This document shows positions 5,942 through 14,300 of a DNA stretch of 38,307 nucleotides, piece by piece (the first letter of the stretch is position 1; each line of letters begins with the position of its first letter). The notes under the pieces were generated by a model that was not told the origin of the DNA, did not search any database, and was given only the letters and a program-made list of their open reading frames with translations. Source of the DNA: Ruminococcaceae bacterium OttesenSCG-928-O06 (GTDB lineage Bacteria; Bacillota; Clostridia; Oscillospirales; Ruminococcaceae); NCBI GenBank assembly GCA_030265505.1, contig JAJDGD010000008.1, positions 1 through 38,307 of the forward strand. The letters are read 5' to 3'. A program made the position numbers and the translations under genes.

Positions 5942-6770
5942 AAACACCCTGCGTACCTGGGCGCGCCTGATGCGCACCTATGCCAAAATGGACGCGCTGT
6001 ACTTTTTACGGGACACCCGCATTTGCCTGTTGTATATGTTCAGCGACAGTGTGGTGTCCATCTCCGGCGTGTTTGGCATGCTGCTGCTGGCCGGGCGGCT
6101 GGGGCAAAGCACGGGCTTTTCCCAAAACGAACTGTATTTTTTGGCCGCCTGCGCCCTTTTGGTGAACGGCCTGTACGATTTGTTTTTTATGAACAACAAC
6201 GCCGGGGCCCCCAGCCGCATCATTGGCCGGGGCCAGCTGGACCACGCCCTGATACAGCCGGTGCCCCTGCCGCTGCATTTCATCACCAATGGGTTTGCCC
6301 CGGCCAGCGGCTGCGGCACCCTTTTGTGCGGCGTGGCCTTTTCCCTGTGGGCAGCGGCGCGCCTGCCCGGCGGCGTGTGGCTGGTGGCAAAGGCACTGCC
6401 GCTGCTGGTGTTGTCAGTAGGCATACTGTTTGCCTGGGTGTACGGCGTTTCGGCCCTGGCGTTTTGGGCGCCCTACGCCGCCGAGGAGATTGCCCCCGAT
6501 GTGACGGCGCTGTTTTCTTCCCTTGCGGCCTACCCGTTGGAGGTGCTGGGGCGGTTTGCACAGTTTTTCCTGTGCGGGCTGCTGCCGGTGGGGGCCATGG
6601 CCTGGCTACCCACAAGCGTGCTTTTGGGCAAGGCGGCACCAGGCCCAAGCATCGGCCTTTTGGCGGCCACCGCTGCCGCCAGCGGCCTTGTGGCCGCAAC
6701 CATTTTCCGGAAAGGACTGAACCATTATGCAAAAGTATCCTGCCCAAGATATACCGGCTTTGGCCGTTGA
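5931..6770 (+). CDS. ABC-2 type exporter permease (second membrane subunit)
   Basis: A 279-residue membrane protein with about six transmembrane segments and a short cytosolic N-terminus (YAKMDALYFLRDTRI) typical of COG3694-type permeases. It overlaps the preceding permease by 11 bp and the following ATPase gene by 44 bp, so all three genes form one tightly coupled operon. A GGAGAGG-like site precedes the ATG. It should form a heterodimeric channel with the first permease, powered by the ATPase. The substrate is unknown. Confidence 0.85.
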   Translation: MAAKNTLRTWARLMRTYAKMDALYFLRDTRICLLYMFSDSVVSISGVFGMLLLAGRLGQSTGFSQNELYFLAACALLVNGLYDLFFMNNNAGAPSRIIGRGQLDHALIQPVPLPLHFITNGFAPASGCGTLLCGVAFSLWAAARLPGGVWLVAKALPLLVLSVGILFAWVYGVSALAFWAPYAAEEIAPDVTALFSSLAAYPLEVLGRFAQFFLCGLLPVGAMAWLPTSVLLGKAAPGPSIGLLAATAAASGLVAATIFRKGLNHYAKVSCPRYTGFGR

Positions 6771-7743
6771 GGACGTAAGCAAGGTGTACTGGCAGTGGCA
6801 GCGGGGCGGCACCGGCAAAGATGTGCTGAAAAACCTGCTGCACCCCCAAAAACGCCGCGTGCAGGCGCTGGACGCCCTGAATCTTACCGTAAACGCGGGC
6901 GAGTTTGTGGCCTATGCGGGCGCAAACGGCGCGGGCAAAAGTACCACCATCAAGATACTGGCCGGCATTTTGCAGCCAAGCGAGGGGCGCGTGCGGGTGC
7001 TGGGCATGGACCCCGCCAAGGACCGTGTGCGCCTGATGGCCCGCATAGGCGTGCTGTTTGGCCAGCGCAGCGAGCTGTGGTGGGACTACCCTGTCATCGC
7101 CAGCTACGAATGGAAGCGCGCGGTGTGGAATATCCCGCAAGAAAAGTACGATGAGATGCTGAATTTTGCGACCGAGATATTGGAACTGGGGCCCATACTG
7201 AACACCTTTGCCCGGGAGCTGAGCTTGGGCCAGAAGATGCGGGCAGACCTTGGCATGTTGCTGCTGCACGACCCCCAGGTGATTTTTTTGGACGAGCCCA
7301 CCCTGGGGCTGGACCTTTTGGCGAAACGCAGCCTGATACGCGCTTTGAAAACGCTGAACCGCCAGCACGGCACCACCATTTTGGTTACCAGCCATGACAT
7401 GGACGATTTGCAGGAGATGGCGGACAGGATTGTGCTGTTAAGCCGCGGGCGCCTTGCCTACGACGGCACCTTTGCCGCCTTGCGCCATGGCGAGGCCGGG
7501 CAAGGCGGGCAGGTGCGCATCCGGGTGCAAAGTGCCGGGGGCACCCTGCCGCCGGTGGAAGGGCTGCGCCATCTTTCTACCCAAAATGGCGAAAGCCTGT
7601 ACGCGCTGGACACCCAAACCACCAACATCAACCAGGCCCTGGCCGCCATTGCCACGCTGCCCGGCATCCGGGACATCGAGATACAGCAGCCATCCATAGA
7701 GGACGTGATAGCCCGGTTGTACCAAAGCTGGGCGGCGCAATAG
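6727..7743 (+). CDS. ABC transporter ATP-binding subunit (COG4586 type)
   Basis: The 338-residue protein contains a full nucleotide-binding domain: Walker A GANGAGKSTT (about residue 64), Q-loop FGQRSEL, signature LSLGQKMRADL, Walker B VIFLDEPTLGLD (about residue 185) and the switch histidine in VTSHD. An N-terminal extension with WQWQRGG and a region rich in basic residues before the Walker A is typical of COG4586. About 90 C-terminal residues follow the ATPase core. It drives export by the two overlapping permeases. The ATG at 6727 lies inside the end of the second permease gene, preceded by GGAAAGGA. Confidence 0.92.
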   Translation: MQKYPAQDIPALAVEDVSKVYWQWQRGGTGKDVLKNLLHPQKRRVQALDALNLTVNAGEFVAYAGANGAGKSTTIKILAGILQPSEGRVRVLGMDPAKDRVRLMARIGVLFGQRSELWWDYPVIASYEWKRAVWNIPQEKYDEMLNFATEILELGPILNTFARELSLGQKMRADLGMLLLHDPQVIFLDEPTLGLDLLAKRSLIRALKTLNRQHGTTILVTSHDMDDLQEMADRIVLLSRGRLAYDGTFAALRHGEAGQGGQVRIRVQSAGGTLPPVEGLRHLSTQNGESLYALDTQTTNINQALAAIATLPGIRDIEIQQPSIEDVIARLYQSWAAQ

Positions 7744-8059
7744 GCGCCGGGACGGTAGATACAGATGCGCCAGGCGATGGCCTTGCCATGGCGCCGCCCG
7801 GCGCACAAGCTGTTTTGCGGCGCACTTACAGCGCTGCAAAGACATACAAAATGACCTTGCCCCTGGCACACCCTTGGGCGGGGCAGGAACAGAAAAGCAT
7901 CTGCCGCCTCGCAACCAAGTGCGAATTTGGCAGATGCTTTTTGTGTATTATCGGAAACAATAAGGGTTCCGGGAGAGCGGTGCTTTTGGCACGGTGCACC
8001 GGGGCCAAGGGCTCCCGCGTGGGCGGTGTATGTGTAGTTTGCCGCCCGCCGTGCACGGC
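7744..8059. other. Intergenic region between convergent genes
   Basis: 316 bp lie between the ABC ATPase stop and the DUF4299-like stop. They hold the terminator at 7893-7943, a hairpin-forming stretch GGCGATGGC...GCCATGGCGCC near 7772-7794 without a T-tract, and a GC-rich part from 7960 onwards with nested inverted repeats (GGGAG...CTCCC). No gene or recognisable small RNA was found. Confidence 0.5.
7893..7943. terminator. Bidirectional terminator after the ABC operon
   Basis: A perfect 13-bp stem, AAAAGCATCTGCC (7893-7905) with its complement at 7929-7941, closes a 23-nt loop and is bounded by A and T tracts. It sits 150 bp after the ATPase gene and can also stop transcripts from the convergent gene. 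Confidence 0.75.
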
Positions 8060-8974
8060 CTAGCCCTCCTCGGCCTCCTGGGGGCCTTCCAGCAGGGTTT
8101 GCATCTTCTTTAAGGTTAGCCCGCGCATCCAGTAGTGGTCCTCGTCAAACTCGTTCAGCCATTCCTCGGGCAGGGCCTGCAAAAACTGTGCGTAGGAAAG
8201 CGTGCCTATCTGGCCCACCTGGGTGCCGTCCAGCACCACTTCCCAGCGTTCGGGTGCGGCATCTCCCAGGGGGCTTGGGCCCACCGGCACCATGGGCTGT
8301 TTTTGCAAAATGGTGGCCGCGCCCTCGGGCAGGGTGTAGGCAAAATAGGGCGCGCCTTGGGCCGGCTGGCAGGGCTGGGGCATCATATAGTAATAGTCGC
8401 GGGCCTGCTTTTCACTAAGATATGCGGAAAAATACTTTTCCCCGGCCTGCGGCGGCACCGAGGTAATGCGCCGGCACAATGTCTCGGGTATGCGCAGGGG
8501 CATGCGCACGCAGGGCAGTATGGTGCCGGGGTGCTCTGCCGCAAGGGTGTACAGTGCCTCCCGGTTTTGCTGCTGGGCCTCGGCATACAGGGCGGGCAGG
8601 GCTGCCCGCGGCAAGGTGCCGCCCTGGGTGTTCTCCACCTCTTTTACATGCAAAAAGCTGGCCAAAAGGCCCACAAAGGTGAAAAAGTCCTCTAGGTCTT
8701 GCGCGGTGGCGGGCAGGGGCAAACACACCGTAAAGGCGGTGTAGGCTTTGTCTATGGTAAGGGAAAACCCCCGGCCCAGCACGCCGGCCTTGCCGGTAAG
8801 CTTGTAGGCAAAGCTGCCGTCTGCAGCGGGCGTGGGCAGTTGCGGCTGGAAGGTGCCATACAGCCCCAGCGCGCCCAGGTGCACGGCGGCGTCAAACTGT
8901 CGGCGCAGGGCCTCGGGGGCGGGCCGCTGCTTTGCAAAAGTGCCTTTTTGGTGTATAGTAAGACTAATGGACAT
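8060..8974 (-). CDS. Hypothetical protein, possibly DUF4299 family
   Basis: A soluble, acidic protein of 304 residues without signal peptide, membrane segments or catalytic motif that I recognise. The N-terminus (MSISLTIHQKG), the overall length and the mixed beta-rich character resemble DUF4299 proteins of Firmicutes, but this is a weak match from memory. The C-terminus has an acidic and aromatic patch (EFDEDHYWMRGLTLKKM). The ATG at 8974 follows AAAGGAG with a 7-nt gap. Just 11 bp upstream begins structured repeat R2 copy 1, so the repeat forms its 5' leader. A -10 element TATACT at 9154-9149 with a weak -35 lies beyond the repeat. Confidence 0.6.
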   Translation of the reverse strand: MSISLTIHQKGTFAKQRPAPEALRRQFDAAVHLGALGLYGTFQPQLPTPAADGSFAYKLTGKAGVLGRGFSLTIDKAYTAFTVCLPLPATAQDLEDFFTFVGLLASFLHVKEVENTQGGTLPRAALPALYAEAQQQNREALYTLAAEHPGTILPCVRMPLRIPETLCRRITSVPPQAGEKYFSAYLSEKQARDYYYMMPQPCQPAQGAPYFAYTLPEGAATILQKQPMVPVGPSPLGDAAPERWEVVLDGTQVGQIGTLSYAQFLQALPEEWLNEFDEDHYWMRGLTLKKMQTLLEGPQEAEEG

Positions 8975-8984
8975 GAAATGCTCC

Positions 8985-9132
8985 TTTATTGGACAACGAA
9001 GCGAGAGTTGTGCAAAAACCCACTTTCGCATAACCAAGCGAGGCTGAGGGGGAATACCCGCCGCCCAACGGCGGAACCTTGCACCCATAGGGCGCGTGGG
9101 CGGGGCCCAGCCCACGGTACGATACCTCTCAT
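8985..9132 (-). repeat. Structured repeat R2, copy 1 (5' leader of the DUF4299-like gene)
   Basis: A 148-bp element with clear identity to 22188-22341 and partial identity to 36286-36398, all in the same orientation relative to the following gene. Read on the minus strand it starts ATGAGAGGTATCGTACC and holds the hairpins GCGCC-CTATG-GGTGC and CCGCCG...CGGCGG. A longer stem GTTATGCGAAAG follows, and the element ends near CCAATAAA, 11 nt before the gene's start codon. It ends on the ribosome-site side of the gene, so it would be transcribed as leader RNA. Confidence 0.7.
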
Positions 9133-9271
9133 CTGTGAGAACACCCCAAGTATACCACAATACGCCCCGCCCGGCCAGGCAGGGGGGCGCTGCGCCGCCA
9201 AAATGAAAAGTAAGGCAAAAAAAGTCCGGTTTGTGGCAGTCATAAAATTGTTCTTCTTTTTTTCGCTTTGG

Positions 9272-9316
9272 GACTTCTCATGACGGAATAAATGGTGTAT
9301 ACTATTTTGAGAAGTC
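9272..9316 (+). promoter_or_regulatory. SARP gene promoter flanked by a 9-bp inverted repeat
   Basis: A promoter TTCTCA (9275-9280), 17-bp spacer, TATACT (9298-9303) precedes the SARP gene. A perfect inverted repeat GACTTCTCA (9272-9280) and TGAGAAGTC (9308-9316) brackets it, one arm overlapping the -35 and the other just after the -10. This is a plausible operator, but no binding protein can be named. Confidence 0.5.
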
Positions 9317-9357
9317 GATAGTCAGACTTACACGTTTCCGCGAAGGGAGTGAGAGGA

Positions 9358-10581
9358 ATGCCGGGTGCCCCTGCAAAGCGCAGGACGAAAGAGATTTCCG
9401 TGCGCTTTTTTGGGACGTTCCAGGTTTTGGTAGACGGCGTTGTGATAAACGACTCTTCCTCGCGGGCAAAGCGGCCGTGGATATTGCTGCAGTATTTGAT
9501 GGTATACCGCAGGAAAACGGTATCTCGCCAGCAGCTGATGGACGCGCTTTGGCCCGATGGCACAAGCGAACAGCCCGACAAGGCGCTGAAAAACCTGGTG
9601 TACCGGGTGCGCACGGCCTTTTCAGGCAAAGGGGTGCCCTTCGCGCAGGACGTAATCCAGTTCCGCAACGGGAACTACCAGTTGAACAACGCCCTGCCGT
9701 GGAAGATGGACTTTGAGCAGTTCGAGACGCTGCACAAAAATGCAATGGACGACAGCCTGCCCGCGGACGAGCGGGTGGAACAGGCCATGCAGGCCATAGA
9801 TTTGTACCAGGGCGACTTTTTGGAGGAGCAGGTATACGAGGACTGGGTGCTGCCTTATAACACCTATTATCGCTCTTTGTTCTTCAAATGCGTGGAGTAT
9901 GCCCTGGAGTACCTGGAAGAGACCGGCCGCAACAACGATGTGGAACTGGTGTGCAGCCGCGCGCTGGCCATAGACCAGTTTGAGGAAAGCCTGCACCTGG
10001 CCTATATGAACGCCCTGGTGCGGCAGGACAAAAAGTCGGCGGCGCTGTCTCACTACACCAAAGTGGCGGACATGTTCTTCCGCGAGATGGGCGTGACGCC
10101 CTGCGACGAGATGCGGGAGCTGTACCAGGAACTGAGCACCAGCCTGAACAACGCCGAGATGGACCTGCTTACCATTAAAGACGCGCTGAGCGAAAGCGAA
10201 GTGAACAACGACGCTTTCTACTGCGATTTTGAAGTGTTCCGCAATTTGTACCGGCTGGAAGCACGCGCGGCCGAGCGGGCCGGCCAGGCGGTGTTTGTGG
10301 GCCTGCTTACCCTGGCCACAGACGATGGCGAGTTGCCCGAGGGCGAAGCGCTGAACAAAAGCATGGCGCTTTTGCTGGAGACCATCCACCAAAGCCTGCG
10401 CCGGGGCGATGTGGTATCCCGGTTCAGCCTCTCGCAGTACATTTTGATGTTGCCCACCATCACGGTGGAAAATGCCGAGATGGTGCTGCGCCGTGTGAAA
10501 AGCAAGTTTTCCAGCCTGTCCGCGTTCGAGGATATCCACCTGGACGGCAAGATCCAGCCGTTGGAGCCGGTGATGAGCTGA
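9358..10581 (+). CDS. SARP-like transcriptional regulator with C-terminal degenerate GGDEF domain
   Basis: The 407-residue protein has an N-terminal OmpR/SARP winged helix (about residues 10-100, beginning ISVRFFGTFQVLVDG, with LLQYLMVYRRKTVSRQQLMDALWP). Next comes a bacterial transcriptional activator (BTAD) helical-repeat domain (about 110-265). A C-terminal domain (about 280-400) has the outline of a nucleotidyl-cyclase/GGDEF fold in which the GGDEF signature is replaced by SLSQY (357-361). The inhibitory-site motif RxxD (Arg348-Asp351) is kept exactly five residues before it, so the domain may bind cyclic di-GMP without making it. The start ATG 9358 follows AAGGGAG by 8 nt. The next gene is 115 bp downstream on the same strand and no terminator separates them. 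Confidence 0.82.
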   Translation: MPGAPAKRRTKEISVRFFGTFQVLVDGVVINDSSSRAKRPWILLQYLMVYRRKTVSRQQLMDALWPDGTSEQPDKALKNLVYRVRTAFSGKGVPFAQDVIQFRNGNYQLNNALPWKMDFEQFETLHKNAMDDSLPADERVEQAMQAIDLYQGDFLEEQVYEDWVLPYNTYYRSLFFKCVEYALEYLEETGRNNDVELVCSRALAIDQFEESLHLAYMNALVRQDKKSAALSHYTKVADMFFREMGVTPCDEMRELYQELSTSLNNAEMDLLTIKDALSESEVNNDAFYCDFEVFRNLYRLEARAAERAGQAVFVGLLTLATDDGELPEGEALNKSMALLLETIHQSLRRGDVVSRFSLSQYILMLPTITVENAEMVLRRVKSKFSSLSAFEDIHLDGKIQPLEPVMS

Positions 10582-10696
10582 AAATGCGCGGCTGTGTGCG
10601 CACTTTCAGATGCCGGGATATGCTGCCGCAAAAGGGCGGCATGCCCTTTTGCCGGTGTGGTTTGTGCACAGTTTATGCGGATTGGAGGAGAGGGCC

Positions 10697-11182
10697 ATGG
10701 CGGTGAGAAGCCGGCAGATGGTGCCCAGCACGGCGTCCCAGGTGCTGGTGAAAATAGAGAGCCGCGCGCAAAACCGCCTGGCGGGCCGCCTGTACAACCC
10801 CTACCTGGACGCCGGCGCGGGTTTTAGCGATGTGATGGAGTTTACAAACCTGCTGGACGAGATGTTCGATTCGCTCTCGTTCCCGCAGGCCACAATGGAA
10901 TACCGCAGCTTTGATGCCCGCAAGGCCGGAAAAAAAGCGACGGCAGGCGCCCAGGGCCCGAAAGTGGTGCAGGGCGTGAGCGACGAGGAAAAAGTGCGGC
11001 CGCAAGACAGCGACGTATTTGTCGTGCATGTGCAGTTCCGCCAAAATGCCACCTGGCAGGGCACCGTGAGGTGGAGCGGCCAGCCCGAGGAAAAGCGCTT
11101 TCGCAGCACGTTGGAGCTTTTGAAGATTATGGACAGCGCGCTGGAGCAAAAGGGCGCCGGGGATGAAAAAGACGAGGGCTGA
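10697..11182 (+). CDS. Conserved-looking hypothetical protein co-transcribed with the SARP gene
   Basis: A 161-residue soluble protein without a domain I can name. The first half is basic and helical (NRLAGRLYNPYLDAG), followed by an aromatic segment (FTNLLDEMFDSLSFPQ), a disordered Lys/Gly linker around residues 75-95, and a C-terminal part with beta-strand character (VVHVQFRQNATWQGTVRW) ending in a helix. The ATG follows GGAGGAG. It shares a transcription unit with the SARP-like regulator and ends at a strong terminator. A partner or modulator role is a guess from position. Confidence 0.75.
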   Translation: MAVRSRQMVPSTASQVLVKIESRAQNRLAGRLYNPYLDAGAGFSDVMEFTNLLDEMFDSLSFPQATMEYRSFDARKAGKKATAGAQGPKVVQGVSDEEKVRPQDSDVFVVHVQFRQNATWQGTVRWSGQPEEKRFRSTLELLKIMDSALEQKGAGDEKDEG

Positions 11183-11214
11183 GGGATGGGCCCTGTGCCC
11201 GGAAAATAAGAGAG

Positions 11215-11251
11215 ACAGCCGAAGGGAACACGCCTTCGGCTGTTGTTTTTT
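11215..11251 (+). terminator. Terminator of the SARP operon
   Basis: ACAGCCGAAGG (11215-11225) pairs with CCTTCGGCTGT (11233-11243), followed by a T-rich tail. Confidence 0.88.
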
Positions 11252-11271
11252 GCCTGGGGGCGGGTACACGG

Positions 11272-11299
11272 TTACAAGGCGGGGCAAGTGTGATACAAT
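11272..11299 (+). promoter_or_regulatory. Promoter of the PocR-GGDEF-EAL gene
   Basis: TTACAA (11272-11277), a 16-bp spacer and TACAAT (11294-11299). Confidence 0.55.
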
Positions 11300-11365
11300 A
11301 TGGACATACGAAGGCACAAAGTGCCCGGGCCGTAAGCCGGCGCATGCCCGCGAAAGGAACAGAGC

Positions 11366-14300
11366 ATGGAAAAAAAGCTGAGGCTGGAAGATGTTGTGGA
11401 CTTTGCCTTGCTGCAGCGGCTGCAGGATTCCTTCGCCGCTGTGGCGCAGATTACCACCGTGGTGATTGGCCCCGAAGGCCAGCAATTGACGCGCCCCAGC
11501 AACCTGTACGGCTTTTGCCAGATGATGCAGCAGGACCCCGAGGGCGTGAAAAAATGCCTGGTTACCAACGGCCTGCTGTGCGAAAAGAACTGCCAAAGCG
11601 GCGGCCCCGAAGTGATGGTGTGTCCCCACTCTGGCCTTACCACGGCGGCGGTGCCCATCTTCCAACAGGGGCAGCACCTGGGCAGCTGGATCATCGGCCA
11701 GGCACGGGTGGGCGGCGCCATACCCGAGGTGCTGTGCCAAACCGCCGAAGAACTGGACATGGACTACACCCTGCTGGAAGAGACCATCCAGGCCCTGCCC
11801 CTGATGACGCAGGAGGAGTTCCGGTGTATCTACGAGTTTTTGCAGGCCCTTAGCGAGACCATCATCCAGCTGGGCGAGGCCGGACGCAAAATGGCCCTGA
11901 GCAACAAGGAACTGCAGCAGGTGACGGCCCAGTACGAGCGCACGGCCCGCATGCTGCGCAAATTTGTGGATTCTACCGACATTGCCATGTATGTGGCCGA
12001 CTACCACACCGGCGAGATGCTGATGGCCAACCGGCGGTTTGCCGAGGGCCTTGGGATGGATGCGGACGACATGCTGGGGCACAAATGCTGGGAATTCTCG
12101 GCGGCGGCGGGGCAGAAGACGTTTTGCGAGTTTTGCCCGCGCGAACAACTGCTGGACGAAACGGGCGAGCCCGCAGGCCCCTACTGCTGGGAGCAATTCC
12201 ACCCCGAACTGAAGCTGTGGATGCGCCTGAACCACCAGGCCATCCACTGGGTGGATGGGCGGCTGGCCCAGCTTGTCACCATTGTGGATATCACGGCGGA
12301 ACGCACCTTGCGTGACGAACTGAGCCGCCTTGCCTATTATGACCGCCAGATGGACTTGCCCAACGCCCTGCGCCTGCAAAAAGATATTGCGCAGCAAACG
12401 GCGCTGCGCGGCGCCTGGCTGGTGTGCTACGATATCCAAAAGCTGCGCCGCGTGAACGACGCCTATGGCCGCCATGCCGGCGATGTGCTGATGCAAGCGG
12501 TGGCCGAATGGGTGCGCGCCCAGCCCTTTGGTGAATACGAGATGTACCGCATTGAGGGGGACGAGTTCTGCCTGTATTACCGGCGCACAAGCCAGGCGGC
12601 GGCGCGCCGGGTGGCAGCGGCCATCCAGGCACGCTTTGCCACGGCCTGGCTGCTGCAGGTGGAGGGCGAGGAAGTGCCCGTGCAGTGCGAGGTGTCGGTT
12701 GCGGTGGTGCCCGTGGCCGCCGCCGCGCAGGAAAACGTGGTAAGCCAGGTAGAGCGGGTGCTGGATGCTTCGCGCCAAAGCGGAACGGTGGCCGTATACA
12801 ACAAAAAGATGGACGAAGACGCCCGCCACCGCGTGCAGATGGAACTGGCCCTGCGCCAGTGCATAAAGGCGGACATGCAGGGCTTTGACGTGCACTTCCA
12901 GCCTATCATAGACCCGGCCGCCGGCACCTGGAAGGCCCTGGAGGCATTGTGCCGCTGGCAGGCGCCCGGCATTGGGACGGTGGAGCCACCGGTGTTCATT
13001 CGCATGGCGGAGCAACTGGGCCTGATACGCACGCTGGGCATGTGGGTGCTGCAGCGGGCCGTGGCCGCCTGCAAGCAGTGGGGGCTGGACCAACTGGAGG
13101 GCTTTTTCCTCTCGGTCAACCTCTCGCCCGACCAAGTGACCGAACCCGGCATTGCCCAAAGGATATTGGACGTGCTGGAACAACACGATTTCCCGCCCCA
13201 AAACCTGTTTTTGGAGGTGACCGAGAGCACCCAGTTCACCTTCAGCCGGCACAACATGGGGGTCATCCGGCAGCTGCGGGCGGCGGGGGTGCGCTTTTCG
13301 CTGGATGATTTCGGCACCGGATACTCCTCTTTCAACAACCTGAAAAACCTGCCGGTCAGCATCATCAAAACCGAACGCGCCTTCATTGCCAACATTGAAT
13401 GCGACGACTACCTGCAGTACCTGTTTTACACCATGACGGAGCTGGTGCACGCGGCCGACATGAAGCTGATTGCCGAGGGCGTGGAGACGCGCCAGCAGCT
13501 GGAAATTGTGATGCGCAACCGGGTGGACTATTTGCAGGGCTTCCACTTCAGCCAGCCGCTTACGGCGGCGCAGTTGGGCGAAAAGCTGGACCGTTTTGTA
13601 CAGGTAGACGCCTCTTTTTACCAACTGGACGCAACGGCACACCGCGGGCGGCCGGGCGGCAAAGAGGGGTTCATGGTGTCCCCGGCGTTGTTCCGCCTGT
13701 TAAACGACAGCATGCAGGTGCTGCTGGACGAAGAGGACATGGACACCGCCTTTGGCCGGGTGCTGGCGCTGGTGGGCGGGCATTTGGGCGTAAGCCGGGC
13801 CTATCTGTTTTTGCGCGGGCAAGACGCCCGCTTTACCAACACCCACGAGTGGTGTACGCAAGATATCGCGTCCCAAAAGGACTTTTTGGCCAATGTGGAC
13901 ATGGCGCAGCTGGCCCCCAGCTGGCTGCCCGCCCTGGAACGGGACGGCATGATCGTCACCTCGGACATTGCCACCCTGCCACCAGACCTGTATGAGATGG
14001 CCAGCGCCCAGGACGTGAAGGCCATGCTGGCGCTGCCGCTTTTGGAGGAGGCAGAGATCATTGGCTTTGTAGGGCTGGACGACGTGCGCTTCCGCACCTG
14101 GCTGCCCGAGGTGGTGGAGCTGGTGCAGAACCTGTGCCGCGTGATGGCGAGCGGGCTGAAAAAACAGCGCCTGAAACAGCAGGCCAAGCAAAGCGACCTG
14201 CGCTTTGTAGAGGTGCTGAACCATGTGGAGCTGGCCCTGATGGTGACCGACCCCGACACCGACAAGATATTGTGGGCGAACCAGGCGTTTCGCCAGCAGA

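Noticed and set aside
8985-9160. N-terminal extension of the DUF4299-like protein through the R2 element
   Set aside because: The frame stays open, but the extension is encoded by a repeat also found in front of unrelated genes, and the ATG at 8974 has an ideal ribosome site.
10673-13642. 989-codon open frame antisense to the SARP partner and PocR-GGDEF-EAL genes
   Set aside because: It runs across two real genes and an intergenic terminator and promoter, has a His/Gln/Leu-rich shadow composition and no known domain.
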